This document shows, piece after piece, positions 1 through 6,299 of a stretch of DNA of 11,639 bases. The notes beneath the pieces were generated by a model. The model had not been told where the DNA came from. It saw nothing but the letters and a program-made list of their open reading frames with translations, and made no database searches. This stretch comes from Chthoniobacterales bacterium (GTDB lineage Bacteria; Verrucomicrobiota; Verrucomicrobiia; Chthoniobacterales; UBA10450), in NCBI GenBank assembly GCA_013694945.1, contig JACDBM010000129.1, positions 1 to 11,639 of the forward strand, given 5' to 3'. The stretch's first letter is position 1, and each line of letters starts with the position of its first letter. The position numbers were made by a program, and so were the translations under genes.

Positions 1-926
1 GCGTCTTCACGCCGATCAGTACCGCGGACCGCACCTTCGATTTCGATTCACGGCTGCGGCAACGGCTCTGCGCGCGTGGGTTCTCGGAGGCGCGCACGTC
101 TGCCTTGATCCCGCGGCAGAGTGCACCTTTCGCGCAAGGAGCAGTCGAGTTGCGCAACCCGCTGAGCGAGGATCACGTCGCGCTTCGGCCCAGTTTGCTG
201 CCCGGTTTACTGGCCGTGCTGGAACGCAACATTCGCGCCGGCGCGCAAAGCGTTCGGTTGTTTGAGCTCGGGCGCACTTTCTCGGCACCGGATGCGAACG
301 AAGAGCGCCATCTTGCGTTACTCTGCTGTGGCGAAACTCAAGGCGAAGTGCATTGGCGTGGGGACGCGAAACGGCCTCTCGACTTCTTCGATTTAAAGGG
401 CGCGGTCGAAGCGGTGGAAACAGGAGCTCTTTCCTTCAGGCGAACGAAAAAAAAGCCGGGACTCGCACTGGCAGCGGAAATCTTCGATGGCGTAAACGTT
501 GTCGGCTTCGGCGGCCAACTCACAACTGCAAAAGCCGAGACGCTCGGCGCAAAAACTCCTGTATTTATTTTAGAATTGCAGTTGGCAGGTGAGTTGGCGA
601 GCAACCGCGGAACAGTGAAATTCCGCGAGTTGGACAAGTTTCCCACCGTCACACGAGACATCGCCATGGTCGTCCCGGACCATCTGACTCACGAGAAAAT
701 CATTTCGACATTCATCGACGAGCCAATACTCGAACGAGTCAAATTTTTTGATCTCTTCGTTGGACCAGAAGCCGAAAAAACTCTCGGCGCGTGCCGAAAA
801 TCGATGGCATACACGTTGACATACCGGGATAAAAATCGGACACTCACGAACGACGAAGTGACCGTGGTTCACTCGCGAATTCGCGAACGATTAAGGAGCG
901 AGTTGGGAGCGGAACTACGGGAATAG
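1..926 (+). CDS. pheT: Phenylalanyl-tRNA synthetase beta subunit, C-terminal part (5' end outside window)
   Basis: PheT is the beta chain of the alpha2-beta2 enzyme that charges tRNA-Phe in the cytoplasm. The reading frame is open from base 3 (bases 1-2 are a split codon), so the gene begins upstream of the window; about 307 of a usual ~800 residues are seen. The first ~200 residues fit the end of the catalytic-like core domain of the beta chain (for example LRNPLSEDH, then RSLFELGRTF-like strand VRLFELGRTF). The last ~95 residues are a clear FDX-ACB anticodon-binding domain: FRELDKFPTVTRDIAMVV, then FFDLFVG, KSMAYTLTYRD, RTLTNDEV and a final LRSELGAELRE. The TTG at 105 is internal and not a start. 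pheS is probably just upstream, which is inference. The stop is TAG at 924-926; 6S RNA follows on the same strand. Confidence 0.96.
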   Translation, partial: VFTPISTADRTFDFDSRLRQRLCARGFSEARTSALIPRQSAPFAQGAVELRNPLSEDHVALRPSLLPGLLAVLERNIRAGAQSVRLFELGRTFSAPDANEERHLALLCCGETQGEVHWRGDAKRPLDFFDLKGAVEAVETGALSFRRTKKKPGLALAAEIFDGVNVVGFGGQLTTAKAETLGAKTPVFILELQLAGELASNRGTVKFRELDKFPTVTRDIAMVVPDHLTHEKIISTFIDEPILERVKFFDLFVGPEAEKTLGACRKSMAYTLTYRDKNRTLTNDEVTVVHSRIRERLRSELGAELRE

Positions 927-941
927 TTCTTTGAGAGAGTC

Positions 942-1009
942 GAGAGTTTTTGCTTGAGGGTTGGGATGGAAACCAGCGTTTTTCGCTCAACTCTCACGCA
1001 AAAGCTCTC
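942..1009. repeat. Imperfect inverted repeat (12-bp arms) after pheT
   Basis: Bases 942-953 (GAGAGTTTTTGC) pair with 998-1009 (GCAAAAGCTCTC) along 12 positions with one G-U pair. Directly inside, 954-958 (TTGAG) pairs with 986-990 (CTCAA), leaving a 7-base bulge, and AGCG/CGCT around a T5 loop (975-987) can form a small apical hairpin. The element begins 15 bases after the pheT stop, so it may protect or end the pheT mRNA. It does not have the simple GC-rich stem plus T-run of an intrinsic terminator. The pairing is seen directly; the role is inference. Confidence 0.45.
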
Positions 1010-1011
1010 AC

Positions 1012-1040
1012 AATCCCGAATGCTCTTCGGGGTTCAATCA
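1012..1040 (+). terminator. Hairpin just upstream of 6S RNA, possible pheT terminator
   Basis: AATCCCGAA (1012-1020) and TTCGGGGTT (1026-1034) form a 9-bp stem with one G-U pair and a 5-base loop, followed by CAATCATTTT. The T-run is late and broken, so termination would be weak. The stem also lies where the promoter of the 6S gene would be expected (the RNA starts near 1043), so it may instead be a processing site between pheT and 6S RNA. I see no convincing -35/-10 pair here. Confidence 0.35.
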
Positions 1041-1042
1041 TT

Positions 1043-1226
1043 TTACCCTGCGATGTTCGAGATTACAGGTGTGATTCCCGGACCGATATTGAGTTAGCTA
1101 AGGGGGCTTGGTCGCAGATTGGAGAAGATGACACGCCTTAATTGGAAGTCAGACGCTCCTGCGATGGTCACCCGCCCGTTACCGAAAGGGAACGGGATAT
1201 CCTCCTAAACGGCACCGGCGGGGTAA
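1043..1226 (+). ncRNA. ssrS: 6S RNA (RNA polymerase regulator)
   Basis: 6S RNA is a ~180-nt RNA that mimics an open promoter and sequesters housekeeping RNA polymerase holoenzyme, mainly in stationary phase. The stretch aligns by eye with the E. coli molecule: TGCGATGTTCG near the 5' end (E. coli GAGATGTTCG), the near-invariant CCGATATT at 1083-1090, GCCTTAA at 1135-1141 on the 3' side of the central bubble, and a matching 3' hairpin. That hairpin is CCCGTTACC (1175-1183), GAAA tetraloop, GGGAACGGG (1188-1196), in the place of the E. coli CCTTGAACC/GGGTTCAAGG hairpin. The ends form a closing stem: ACCCTGC (1045-1051) pairs with GCGGGGT (1218-1224). A T-rich terminator follows after 10 bases. 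Exact ends are uncertain by a few bases. Small reading frames crossing it are spurious. Confidence 0.88.
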
Positions 1227-1235
1227 AAATCTTCA

Positions 1236-1270
1236 CGCCCGGATCAGCAATGATTCGGGCGTTTTTCTTT
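1236..1270 (+). terminator. Intrinsic terminator of 6S RNA
   Basis: CGCCCGGATC (1236-1245) and GATTCGGGCG (1252-1261) form a 10-bp stem with one G-U pair and loop AGCAAT, followed directly by TTTTTCTTT. This is a textbook Rho-independent terminator. It separates the 6S transcript from carA, although some read-through into carA cannot be excluded. Confidence 0.85.
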
Positions 1271-1386
1271 CACCTGCACATGCACTTTCACTTACATTCG
1301 GCGAGACCGACGTGGAACGAGAATGCAGGTGCGAGAAGAGCAGCGGTGGACGTTGCATGTTCGCTGCTCAATATTCGGCTCCGACA
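1271..1386 (+). promoter_or_regulatory. Structured 5' leader of carA with two perfect inverted repeats
   Basis: The 116 bases between the 6S terminator and the carA ATG hold two perfect 8-bp inverted repeats. CACCTGCA (1271-1278) pairs with TGCAGGTG (1324-1331), enclosing a smaller TCGG/CCGA hairpin (1298-1310). GAGCAGCG (1338-1345) pairs with CGCTGCTC (1362-1369) across a 16-base loop and ends 17 bases before the carA start. No T-run follows the second stem. The pairings are seen directly. Control of carA by this RNA, for example by pyrimidines or arginine, is only a possibility; I do not recognise a known riboswitch class. The first arm abuts the terminator tail, so the true transcript start of carA is unclear. 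Confidence 0.4.
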
Positions 1387-2538
1387 ATGAAGGCGCTCCT
1401 CGCTCTCGAAGACGGCAGAATTTTTGAGGGGGAATCATTTGGCGCGACCGGCACCCGTGTCGGCGAAATCTGCTTCAACACCTCCATGAGCGGCTACCAG
1501 GAGGTGTTGACCGATCCCTCCTATCGCGGACAGATCGTCGCGATGACCTATCCGCACATCGGAAATTACGGGACAAACGCGCTGGATCAGGAAAGCCGGG
1601 AGCCGCACGTGCGCGGTTTTGTCATCGAGGAACTGAGCGAATTTCCGAGCAATTGGCGCTCGGAACTCTCCCTGGATGATTACCTAAAACGCTGGAATAT
1701 TCCCGGCGTCCAAGGCATAGATACGCGCGCGCTCACCCGGCATCTGCGCGAACGCGGCGCGATGAAGGCCTGCCTGACGACTGAACTGCACTCCGAAAAG
1801 GAAGCGGTCGGTGAAGCGCTGCGCGGGCAGGGCGTCGTCGGGATGGATTATGTAAAAGAGGTCACTGCGCCGGCACCTTATGACTGGGACCCGGAAAATC
1901 GCACCAGTGCGCTTTGGTCAGTGGCGCGCGGCAGTGCCGGGGAAGTTCGGCCCCAGGCGCTGCCTCCTATACGGCACCGGGTGGTCGCATACGATTACGG
2001 CATCAAGCAAAACATCCTGCGGCGACTGCGCCAGACTGGTTTCGGCGTGACGGTAGTGCCGGCTGACACGACGGCTGGGGAGGTGCTCGAGCGGAACGCC
2101 GATGCGGTATTCCTCTCAAACGGCCCCGGAGATCCGAGTGCGTTGAACTACGCGCACGAGGCGCTTCGCGGGTTAGTGGGCAAAACTCCGATTTTCGGCA
2201 TTTGCCTCGGCCATCAAGTGCTCGCCTACGCTTTCGGCGGCCGTACGTTCAAGCTGAAATTCGGCCATCGGGGCGGAAACCAGCCGGTGCAGGACCTGAG
2301 GACCGGCAAAGTGTCCATCACTTCGCAGAACCATGGCTTCGCCGTCGACGCGGACTCGTTGCCGGCGGATGTGGAAGTGACGCACGTGAATTTGAACGAC
2401 GGCACCGTGGAAGGAATGCGACATCGGGAGCTCCCGGTCTTCAGCGTGCAATATCATCCGGAAGCAGCACCCGGTCCGCACGATGCCGGCTATTTTTTTT
2501 CGCAATTCGCGGCTCTGATCGACGAGCAGAAATCGTGA
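1387..2538 (+). CDS. carA: Carbamoyl-phosphate synthase small subunit (glutaminase)
   Basis: CarA hydrolyses glutamine and passes ammonia to CarB, which makes carbamoyl phosphate for pyrimidine and arginine synthesis in the cytoplasm. The 383 residues match the usual length. The N-terminal CPSase small-chain domain opens with MKALLALEDGRIFEG and contains GEICFNTSMSGYQEVLTDPSY and GVQGIDTRALTRHLR. The class I glutamine amidotransferase domain begins near residue 199 (VVAYDYGIKQNILR) and has LSNGPGDP, the nucleophile Cys273 in GICLGHQ, TSQNHGFAV, and the His357/Glu359 pair in QYHPEA, so the triad is complete. I chose the ATG at 1387 because the family normally begins there; an in-frame upstream ATG (1312) would add 25 residues of unlikely sequence and overlap the leader stems. 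No Shine-Dalgarno is evident. carB is not next to it. Confidence 0.96.
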   Translation: MKALLALEDGRIFEGESFGATGTRVGEICFNTSMSGYQEVLTDPSYRGQIVAMTYPHIGNYGTNALDQESREPHVRGFVIEELSEFPSNWRSELSLDDYLKRWNIPGVQGIDTRALTRHLRERGAMKACLTTELHSEKEAVGEALRGQGVVGMDYVKEVTAPAPYDWDPENRTSALWSVARGSAGEVRPQALPPIRHRVVAYDYGIKQNILRRLRQTGFGVTVVPADTTAGEVLERNADAVFLSNGPGDPSALNYAHEALRGLVGKTPIFGICLGHQVLAYAFGGRTFKLKFGHRGGNQPVQDLRTGKVSITSQNHGFAVDADSLPADVEVTHVNLNDGTVEGMRHRELPVFSVQYHPEAAPGPHDAGYFFSQFAALIDEQKS

Positions 2539-2542
2539 ATCA

Positions 2543-2569
2543 GGTGAAGCGGGAGTAGGCGCTTTCACC
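2543..2569. terminator. Hairpin between convergent carA and glycosyltransferase genes
   Basis: GGTGAAGC (2543-2550) pairs with GCTTTCACC (2561-2569) with one bulged base around a 10-base loop. It lies in the 63-base gap between two convergent stop codons, where a shared bidirectional terminator would be expected. It lacks a T-run on either strand, so the role is uncertain. Confidence 0.3.
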
Positions 2570-2601
2570 GCATCGGCCCACGGCGAAAAGGCCGCTACCA
2601 G

Positions 2602-3315
2602 TCAGCGAGCGCGCAACGCGATGACTTCTTGCAGCATGCGGGAGCTGTCGCGCAGGAAGTCCACCTTGCTCCCTTCGAAATGATTCCAGCGCACCGGGAC
2701 TTCCAATAACCGCAATCCAGCTTTTTGCGCGAGATAAAGCAACTCCACATCGAAACCGAATCCATCGCTCTGCGCTGCCGCAAGAACGGGCCGAAACACG
2801 TCCAGGCGGAACGCCTTGAAGCCACATTGCGTATCCCAAAACGGCAGTCCCGTCGCAACCCGCACAATGAGATTGAAGACACGACCACCTTGTTCGCGGC
2901 GCCACGGCTGACGGTGGCCAATCAGCCGGCGGTTTAGCGCGCGCGAGCCAAAGGCTACATCCACTTCGCCGTCGATAATCGGCTGGAGCAGTTTCGATGC
3001 TTCCTCGATCGGCGTGGAGAAATCTGCATCGGAGAACAAAGCGATCGGGCGCGAGGCCTCCAGCAAGCCCGCGCGCACGGCTGCGCCCTTGCCACGGTTT
3101 GGGCACTGCTGAATTAGCCTCGTCGCGATGGAACCGGCGCGAGAAAAGACGTCGCGGACCACTTCGGCAGTGGCGTCAGTCGAACCGTCGTCGGTCACGA
3201 TGATCTCACTCCCGGGACTATTGGCCGCGAGATAGCTCTGCGCCTCTCTAAGCGTCTGCCCGATCCGATCGGCCTCGTTAAAGGCAGGCACAACAAGTGA
3301 GAAGCCGGGAAGCAT
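2602..3315 (-). CDS. Family 2 glycosyltransferase (polyprenyl/dolichyl-phosphate sugar synthase-like)
   Basis: This is a GT-A fold transferase of family GT2, most like the dolichyl-phosphate glucose or mannose synthase group, which moves a sugar from a nucleotide-sugar to a lipid phosphate carrier at the cytoplasmic face of the membrane. With the ATG at 3315 it has 237 residues: FSLVVPAFNEADR (5-17), DDGSTD (42-47) for the nucleotide, RGKGAAVRAG (74-83), the metal-binding SDADFST (Asp96, Asp98), FGSRALN, DTQCGFKAFR (161-170) and GFGFDVELLYLA (185-196). No membrane segment is present, so it lacks the C-terminal anchors of some relatives. A GTG at 3369 would add 18 serine-rich residues; I prefer 3315 because family members start right before the first beta strand. 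Donor and acceptor cannot be told from the sequence. Confidence 0.9.
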   Translation of the reverse strand: MLPGFSLVVPAFNEADRIGQTLREAQSYLAANSPGSEIIVTDDGSTDATAEVVRDVFSRAGSIATRLIQQCPNRGKGAAVRAGLLEASRPIALFSDADFSTPIEEASKLLQPIIDGEVDVAFGSRALNRRLIGHRQPWRREQGGRVFNLIVRVATGLPFWDTQCGFKAFRLDVFRPVLAAAQSDGFGFDVELLYLAQKAGLRLLEVPVRWNHFEGSKVDFLRDSSRMLQEVIALRAR

Positions 3316-3605
3316 GAGCGGCGACGAGAAAGCGTGAGAGCTAGCGGATTGCGAGGTATTTACAATCACAATGCAAGCAACGGCGCGATTCAGGGAAAAA
3401 GGCAGCCGGGCAGAGGCGGCTCGTCTTGTCGGAAAGAAACCGGCGCGAGGTGGGCTGCGGAGGTGTCATTAAGTTGAGGGTGGAACCCTTTGGATCGGGT
3501 CCGGTTGCTCAACGGAGGTGCGTCAGCCGGCGAAGATCTCCTGGCCGGGATGCCGCGCGATTCCTCTTCCCCTCGCTGCCATCTAAGGCAACTTCCTCCC
3601 TGAAC
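3316..3605. promoter_or_regulatory. Divergent intergenic region between glycosyltransferase and mlaE
   Basis: These 290 bases must hold the promoters of both divergent units, but I see no convincing -35/-10 pair on either strand. The mlaE side could fold: GCAGCC (3402-3407) pairs with GGCTGC (3453-3458), enclosing CTCG...CGG/CCG...CGAG arms with an AAAGAAA loop, followed by small hairpins AGGG/CCCT near 3477-3489, CCGGC/GCCGG near 3527-3548 and TGCC/GGCA near 3577-3590. The stems are short and in GC-rich DNA, so chance pairing is likely for some. The stretch is open in the mlaE frame from a TTG at 3426, but the 60 residues it would add do not look like protein of this family. Confidence 0.3.
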
Positions 3606-4460
3606 ATGGCCAGCCCCATCGTCAACAAGGGAGAGTCGGATAATACCATCGAGACAAATCCCGTCGTCGTGGTGCAGGGCGTCGGACAACTCGGGCGCGG
3701 ATTCCTGCGCGAGATCGGCAGTATGTTTTGGTTCCTCGTCAACACCACCGCGGAGACGATGGACAATGTGCGCCGTGGACGCGCGCCCTTCCGTGCTTCG
3801 AGCTTTTTTCGTCACACGGAACGTGCCGGCGTTGGCTCCGTTCCGCTGGTTGCGATGGTATCGTTCTTTCTCGGACTGACGATGGCGCTGCTGACCGGGT
3901 ATCAGCTCGAGCGTTTCGGGACAGAACGCCTTGTTCCGGGACTAGTCGCAATTGCGTTCACACGCGAGCTCGGGCCTCTGCTTACCGGAATCATGCTGGC
4001 GGCGCGGATTGGGGCCGCGTTTACGGCGGAGCTCGGCACGATGGAGGTCTCCGAAGAAGTGGAAGCGATTGAAGCGATGGGCATCAGCCCGCTACGGTTC
4101 CTGGTTGCGCCGCGGCTGCTCGCGCTGTTTTCACTCATGCCGTGTTTAGCGGTGATCTCCAGCGTGGCCGCGATCGTTGCGACGGGCCTGATTTCAAGCG
4201 CTTATTTCAACATCGCTTTCGTCTACTTCACCGATCTGGTTCTCGGCAGCCTCCTCATTCGTGACATCATCACAGGGATCATTAAGAGCTTCCTCTTCGG
4301 TCTTCTGATTGGCGCGATCGCGTGTTATCGCGGTTTGAGTGTCAAGGGCGGCGCTGCCGGCGTCGGAACATCCACGACTTCCAGCGTGGTCACGGCCATC
4401 ACCGCGGTGATCGCCTTCGACACCGTCTTCAACGTCGTCTACGTGGTTTTCTTTCCATGA
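3606..4460 (+). CDS. mlaE: MlaE-family ABC transporter permease (lipid/MCE transport)
   Basis: This is the inner-membrane permease of an Mla/MCE-type ABC system that moves phospholipids or other lipids between inner membrane and periplasm. With the ATG at 3606 the protein has 284 residues. The hallmark MlaE block is at 119-174: TRELGPLLTGIM, AARIGAAFTAELGTMEVSEEVEAIEAMGISP and FLVAPRLLA. The end has the usual GGAAGVGTSTTSSVV (248-262). Hydrophobic segments lie near 78-98, 112-135, 168-196, 203-218, 226-241 and 262-283. A long amphipathic N-terminal stretch (25-60) precedes them, as in the family. The gene has no fused STAS domain. It overlaps mlaF by 4 bases (ATGA at 4457-4460), which shows translational coupling. 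No Shine-Dalgarno is evident. Confidence 0.94.
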   Translation: MASPIVNKGESDNTIETNPVVVVQGVGQLGRGFLREIGSMFWFLVNTTAETMDNVRRGRAPFRASSFFRHTERAGVGSVPLVAMVSFFLGLTMALLTGYQLERFGTERLVPGLVAIAFTRELGPLLTGIMLAARIGAAFTAELGTMEVSEEVEAIEAMGISPLRFLVAPRLLALFSLMPCLAVISSVAAIVATGLISSAYFNIAFVYFTDLVLGSLLIRDIITGIIKSFLFGLLIGAIACYRGLSVKGGAAGVGTSTTSSVVTAITAVIAFDTVFNVVYVVFFP

Positions 4461-5245
4461 GCGCGCCCACTACTCCAGTCGTCGAGTTGCGCGACATCCA
4501 GTTAAGCTTCGACACGAAGACGGTGCTCAATGGTGTCTCGCTAGCGGTCGAGCCGCAGGATCGCCTCGTTATTCTGGGACAAAGCGGCAGCGGCAAGAGC
4601 ACCATCTTGCGGCTCATCCTCGGCATTCTGCCGCCGACGGAAGGTTCCGTTTTCTTCAAACAATTCGAAGTCTCGCGCCTAGCGCGCCGCAAGCTGCAGA
4701 AGATTCGGACGCAGATCGGGATGGTGTATCAATATTCCGCGCTCCTGAGCTCACGAAACGTGCGCGATAACGTTGCCCTGCCGTTGGAAGAACTGACCAG
4801 GAAGACGCCTGCCGAGATCGACAAGACCGTGGATGAAAAGCTCGAGCTCGTGGGCATGAACGGCGTGAAAAACCAGATGCCTTCCGAGTTAAGTGGTGGT
4901 ATGCGCAAGCGCGTCAGCCTGGCGCGCGCTCTCGTCATGGACCCGGAGTTGATTCTTTTCGACGAGCCCTCCGCTGGTTTGGACCCGGTGATCAGCTCAG
5001 TGATCGATAAATTGATCATTAGTTTGACCGAACAGTCGAAGGTTACGTCGGTCATCGTCACGCACGAGATGGACAGCGCGTTTCGGATTGGCACGAAAAT
5101 GGCGATGCTCTACCAGGGCAAGATCATCGAGATGGGCTCGACCGAGGAGTTTAAAAATTCGAAGCACTCGGTGGTGAGGCAGTTTTTGAGCGGCAGCACG
5201 GAGGGCCCGATCTTAGAAGGAAGCCAGGATGCAATTGCGACGTAA
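4457..5245 (+). CDS. mlaF: MlaF-like ABC transporter ATP-binding protein
   Basis: This is the cytoplasmic ATPase that powers the MlaE permease. The 262 residues contain every ABC motif: Walker A GQSGSGKST (41-49), Q-loop Gln92 in MVYQYSALLSS, signature LSGGMRKR (145-152), Walker B LILFDE (165-170), D-loop AGLDP (173-177) and switch His203 in VTHE. The LSGGM signature with KRVSLARAL, and QYSALLSSRNVRDNVALPLEE, are typical of the MlaF subfamily rather than of amino-acid importers. The start ATG overlaps the mlaE stop as ATGA; a longer frame from 4322 only reads through mlaE out of frame. The stop lies 17 bases inside mlaD. All catalytic residues are intact. Confidence 0.95.
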   Translation: MSAPTTPVVELRDIQLSFDTKTVLNGVSLAVEPQDRLVILGQSGSGKSTILRLILGILPPTEGSVFFKQFEVSRLARRKLQKIRTQIGMVYQYSALLSSRNVRDNVALPLEELTRKTPAEIDKTVDEKLELVGMNGVKNQMPSELSGGMRKRVSLARALVMDPELILFDEPSAGLDPVISSVIDKLIISLTEQSKVTSVIVTHEMDSAFRIGTKMAMLYQGKIIEMGSTEEFKNSKHSVVRQFLSGSTEGPILEGSQDAIAT

Positions 5246-6296
5246 TGAAATTTTGACCGGCCTGCTCGTGCTGGCCACAGTCGCAGTCTTGACCGGCATC
5301 CTGGTTTTGCTCGGCGCCCCTGGGCTTTTCAAGCCGCTCGTCACCTACAAGATTTACCTCGATAACGCGGCCGGGATCAAACTCGGTGCGCCGGTGCTGC
5401 TCGCCGGTCGAAAGATCGGGCAAGTCGAGAGATTGCACTCGCCTGTCGCGCAGGACGAGGCGCAGCGCGCGGAAGCCGCCGCGGATGCGATTCGTCCGCC
5501 GAGCGCAGTTCCGACGCCAGCTCCACCGACTTCGAAGCCGAGGTACGAAGCGCGGATCGACGTGCGGGTGGACAAGGATGGGATCGTCTACAAAGACGCG
5601 AAGGCGCGGTTGATCACGCTCGGGTTGCTCGGTGAAACTGCGATCGACTTTACCGCCGGCAACGAAGCCTCTGGGCGTGCCGAAGATGGTCAGACGTTTG
5701 CTGGCGAGCGTGTCCCGGATTTCGGTGAGTCGATCGCGAAAATGCTCGATGTCGTCCAACCGGTTGCCGCCGAGGCGACCAAGACTCTGAAGGAACTTCA
5801 GGCCACGACCCAGAATCTGGCGAAGATTACGGACGAGCAATCACAGTTGAACATGGCACTCGCGCAGATGCGCACGTTTGCCGAGAACCTGACCAACATG
5901 ACCGCTTCCGACAGCCCGCTTCAGCTAGCGCTCAAGAACGTCGAGTCAATCAGCACCAATCTGGACAAGATCAGCACCGACCTCACCAGCAACAACAACA
6001 TTCAAGTCACGCTCGAAAACTTCCGCGACTCGTCCGAAAAGCTGAAGTCCACCATGAACAATCTGGGACCCGATTTGAAGGCGACTGGGCAGAACGTGAA
6101 GGAACTGACGCAGACGGTGAAGACACAACCCTGGCGGTTGATCTGGCCGAGCACGAAGAAATATCCGGAAGACTCAACTCCAGCCGCTCCAGGTGCTGCT
6201 TCTGGCGATACAATCAGAGTACGCAAATCCACCAAGCCTCAGCGTCCGGCTCCTTCGCCAACTCCGTCGCGGCGGCGACAGGTGGTTAATCCTTAA
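5229..6296 (+). CDS. mlaD: MlaD-like MCE domain protein (periplasmic lipid-binding subunit)
   Basis: MlaD proteins are anchored in the inner membrane, form hexameric rings through their MCE domain and hand lipids to or from the MlaFE transporter. The 355 residues show a single N-terminal anchor (8-29, rich in L, V and T), then an MCE domain from YKIYLDNAAGIKLGAPV and GRKIGQV (about 39-66) to VYKDAKARLITLGLLGETAIDFTAG (120-144). Between these, about 70-105 is an extra Ala/Pro-rich, charged stretch that splits the domain. Residues ~165-300 are predicted long helix with heptad-like N-L-x-x repeats, ending in PWRLIWP (301-307). The tail (315-355) is Pro/Ser/Ala-rich and basic (SRRRQ). It overlaps mlaF by 17 bases and has a weak GAAGGA (5217-5222) upstream. 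No MlaC- or MlaB-like gene follows. Confidence 0.92.
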   Translation: MQLRRNEILTGLLVLATVAVLTGILVLLGAPGLFKPLVTYKIYLDNAAGIKLGAPVLLAGRKIGQVERLHSPVAQDEAQRAEAAADAIRPPSAVPTPAPPTSKPRYEARIDVRVDKDGIVYKDAKARLITLGLLGETAIDFTAGNEASGRAEDGQTFAGERVPDFGESIAKMLDVVQPVAAEATKTLKELQATTQNLAKITDEQSQLNMALAQMRTFAENLTNMTASDSPLQLALKNVESISTNLDKISTDLTSNNNIQVTLENFRDSSEKLKSTMNNLGPDLKATGQNVKELTQTVKTQPWRLIWPSTKKYPEDSTPAAPGAASGDTIRVRKSTKPQRPAPSPTPSRRRQVVNP

Positions 6297-6299
6297 AGC

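Noticed and set aside
950..1390. Two short plus-strand reading frames (63 and 82 codons) between pheT and carA.
   Set aside because: They run through the 6S RNA and its terminator and have no protein-like composition.
2540..3106. Open frame of 188 codons on the minus strand overlapping the glycosyltransferase in another frame.
   Set aside because: The glycosyltransferase frame carries all GT2 motifs; the alternative is rich in Arg, Cys and Trp and has no family features.
3475..3492. GAGGGTGGAACCC resembles the T-box antiterminator core (AGGGTGGNACCGCG).
   Set aside because: The CGCG part is missing, there is no terminator hairpin with T-run downstream, no stem I specifier loop is evident, and the following gene is a lipid permease rather than an amino-acid gene. 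The match is probably chance.
3426..3605. In-frame N-terminal extension of MlaE from a TTG at 3426 (60 more residues).
   Set aside because: The added residues are Arg/Ser/Gly-rich, do not match MlaE, and the ATG at 3606 gives the usual family length.
6297..6299. Search for a bidirectional terminator between the convergent mlaD and topoisomerase stops.
   Set aside because: Only 3 bases separate the stops and no clear stem with a T-run was found across the junction.
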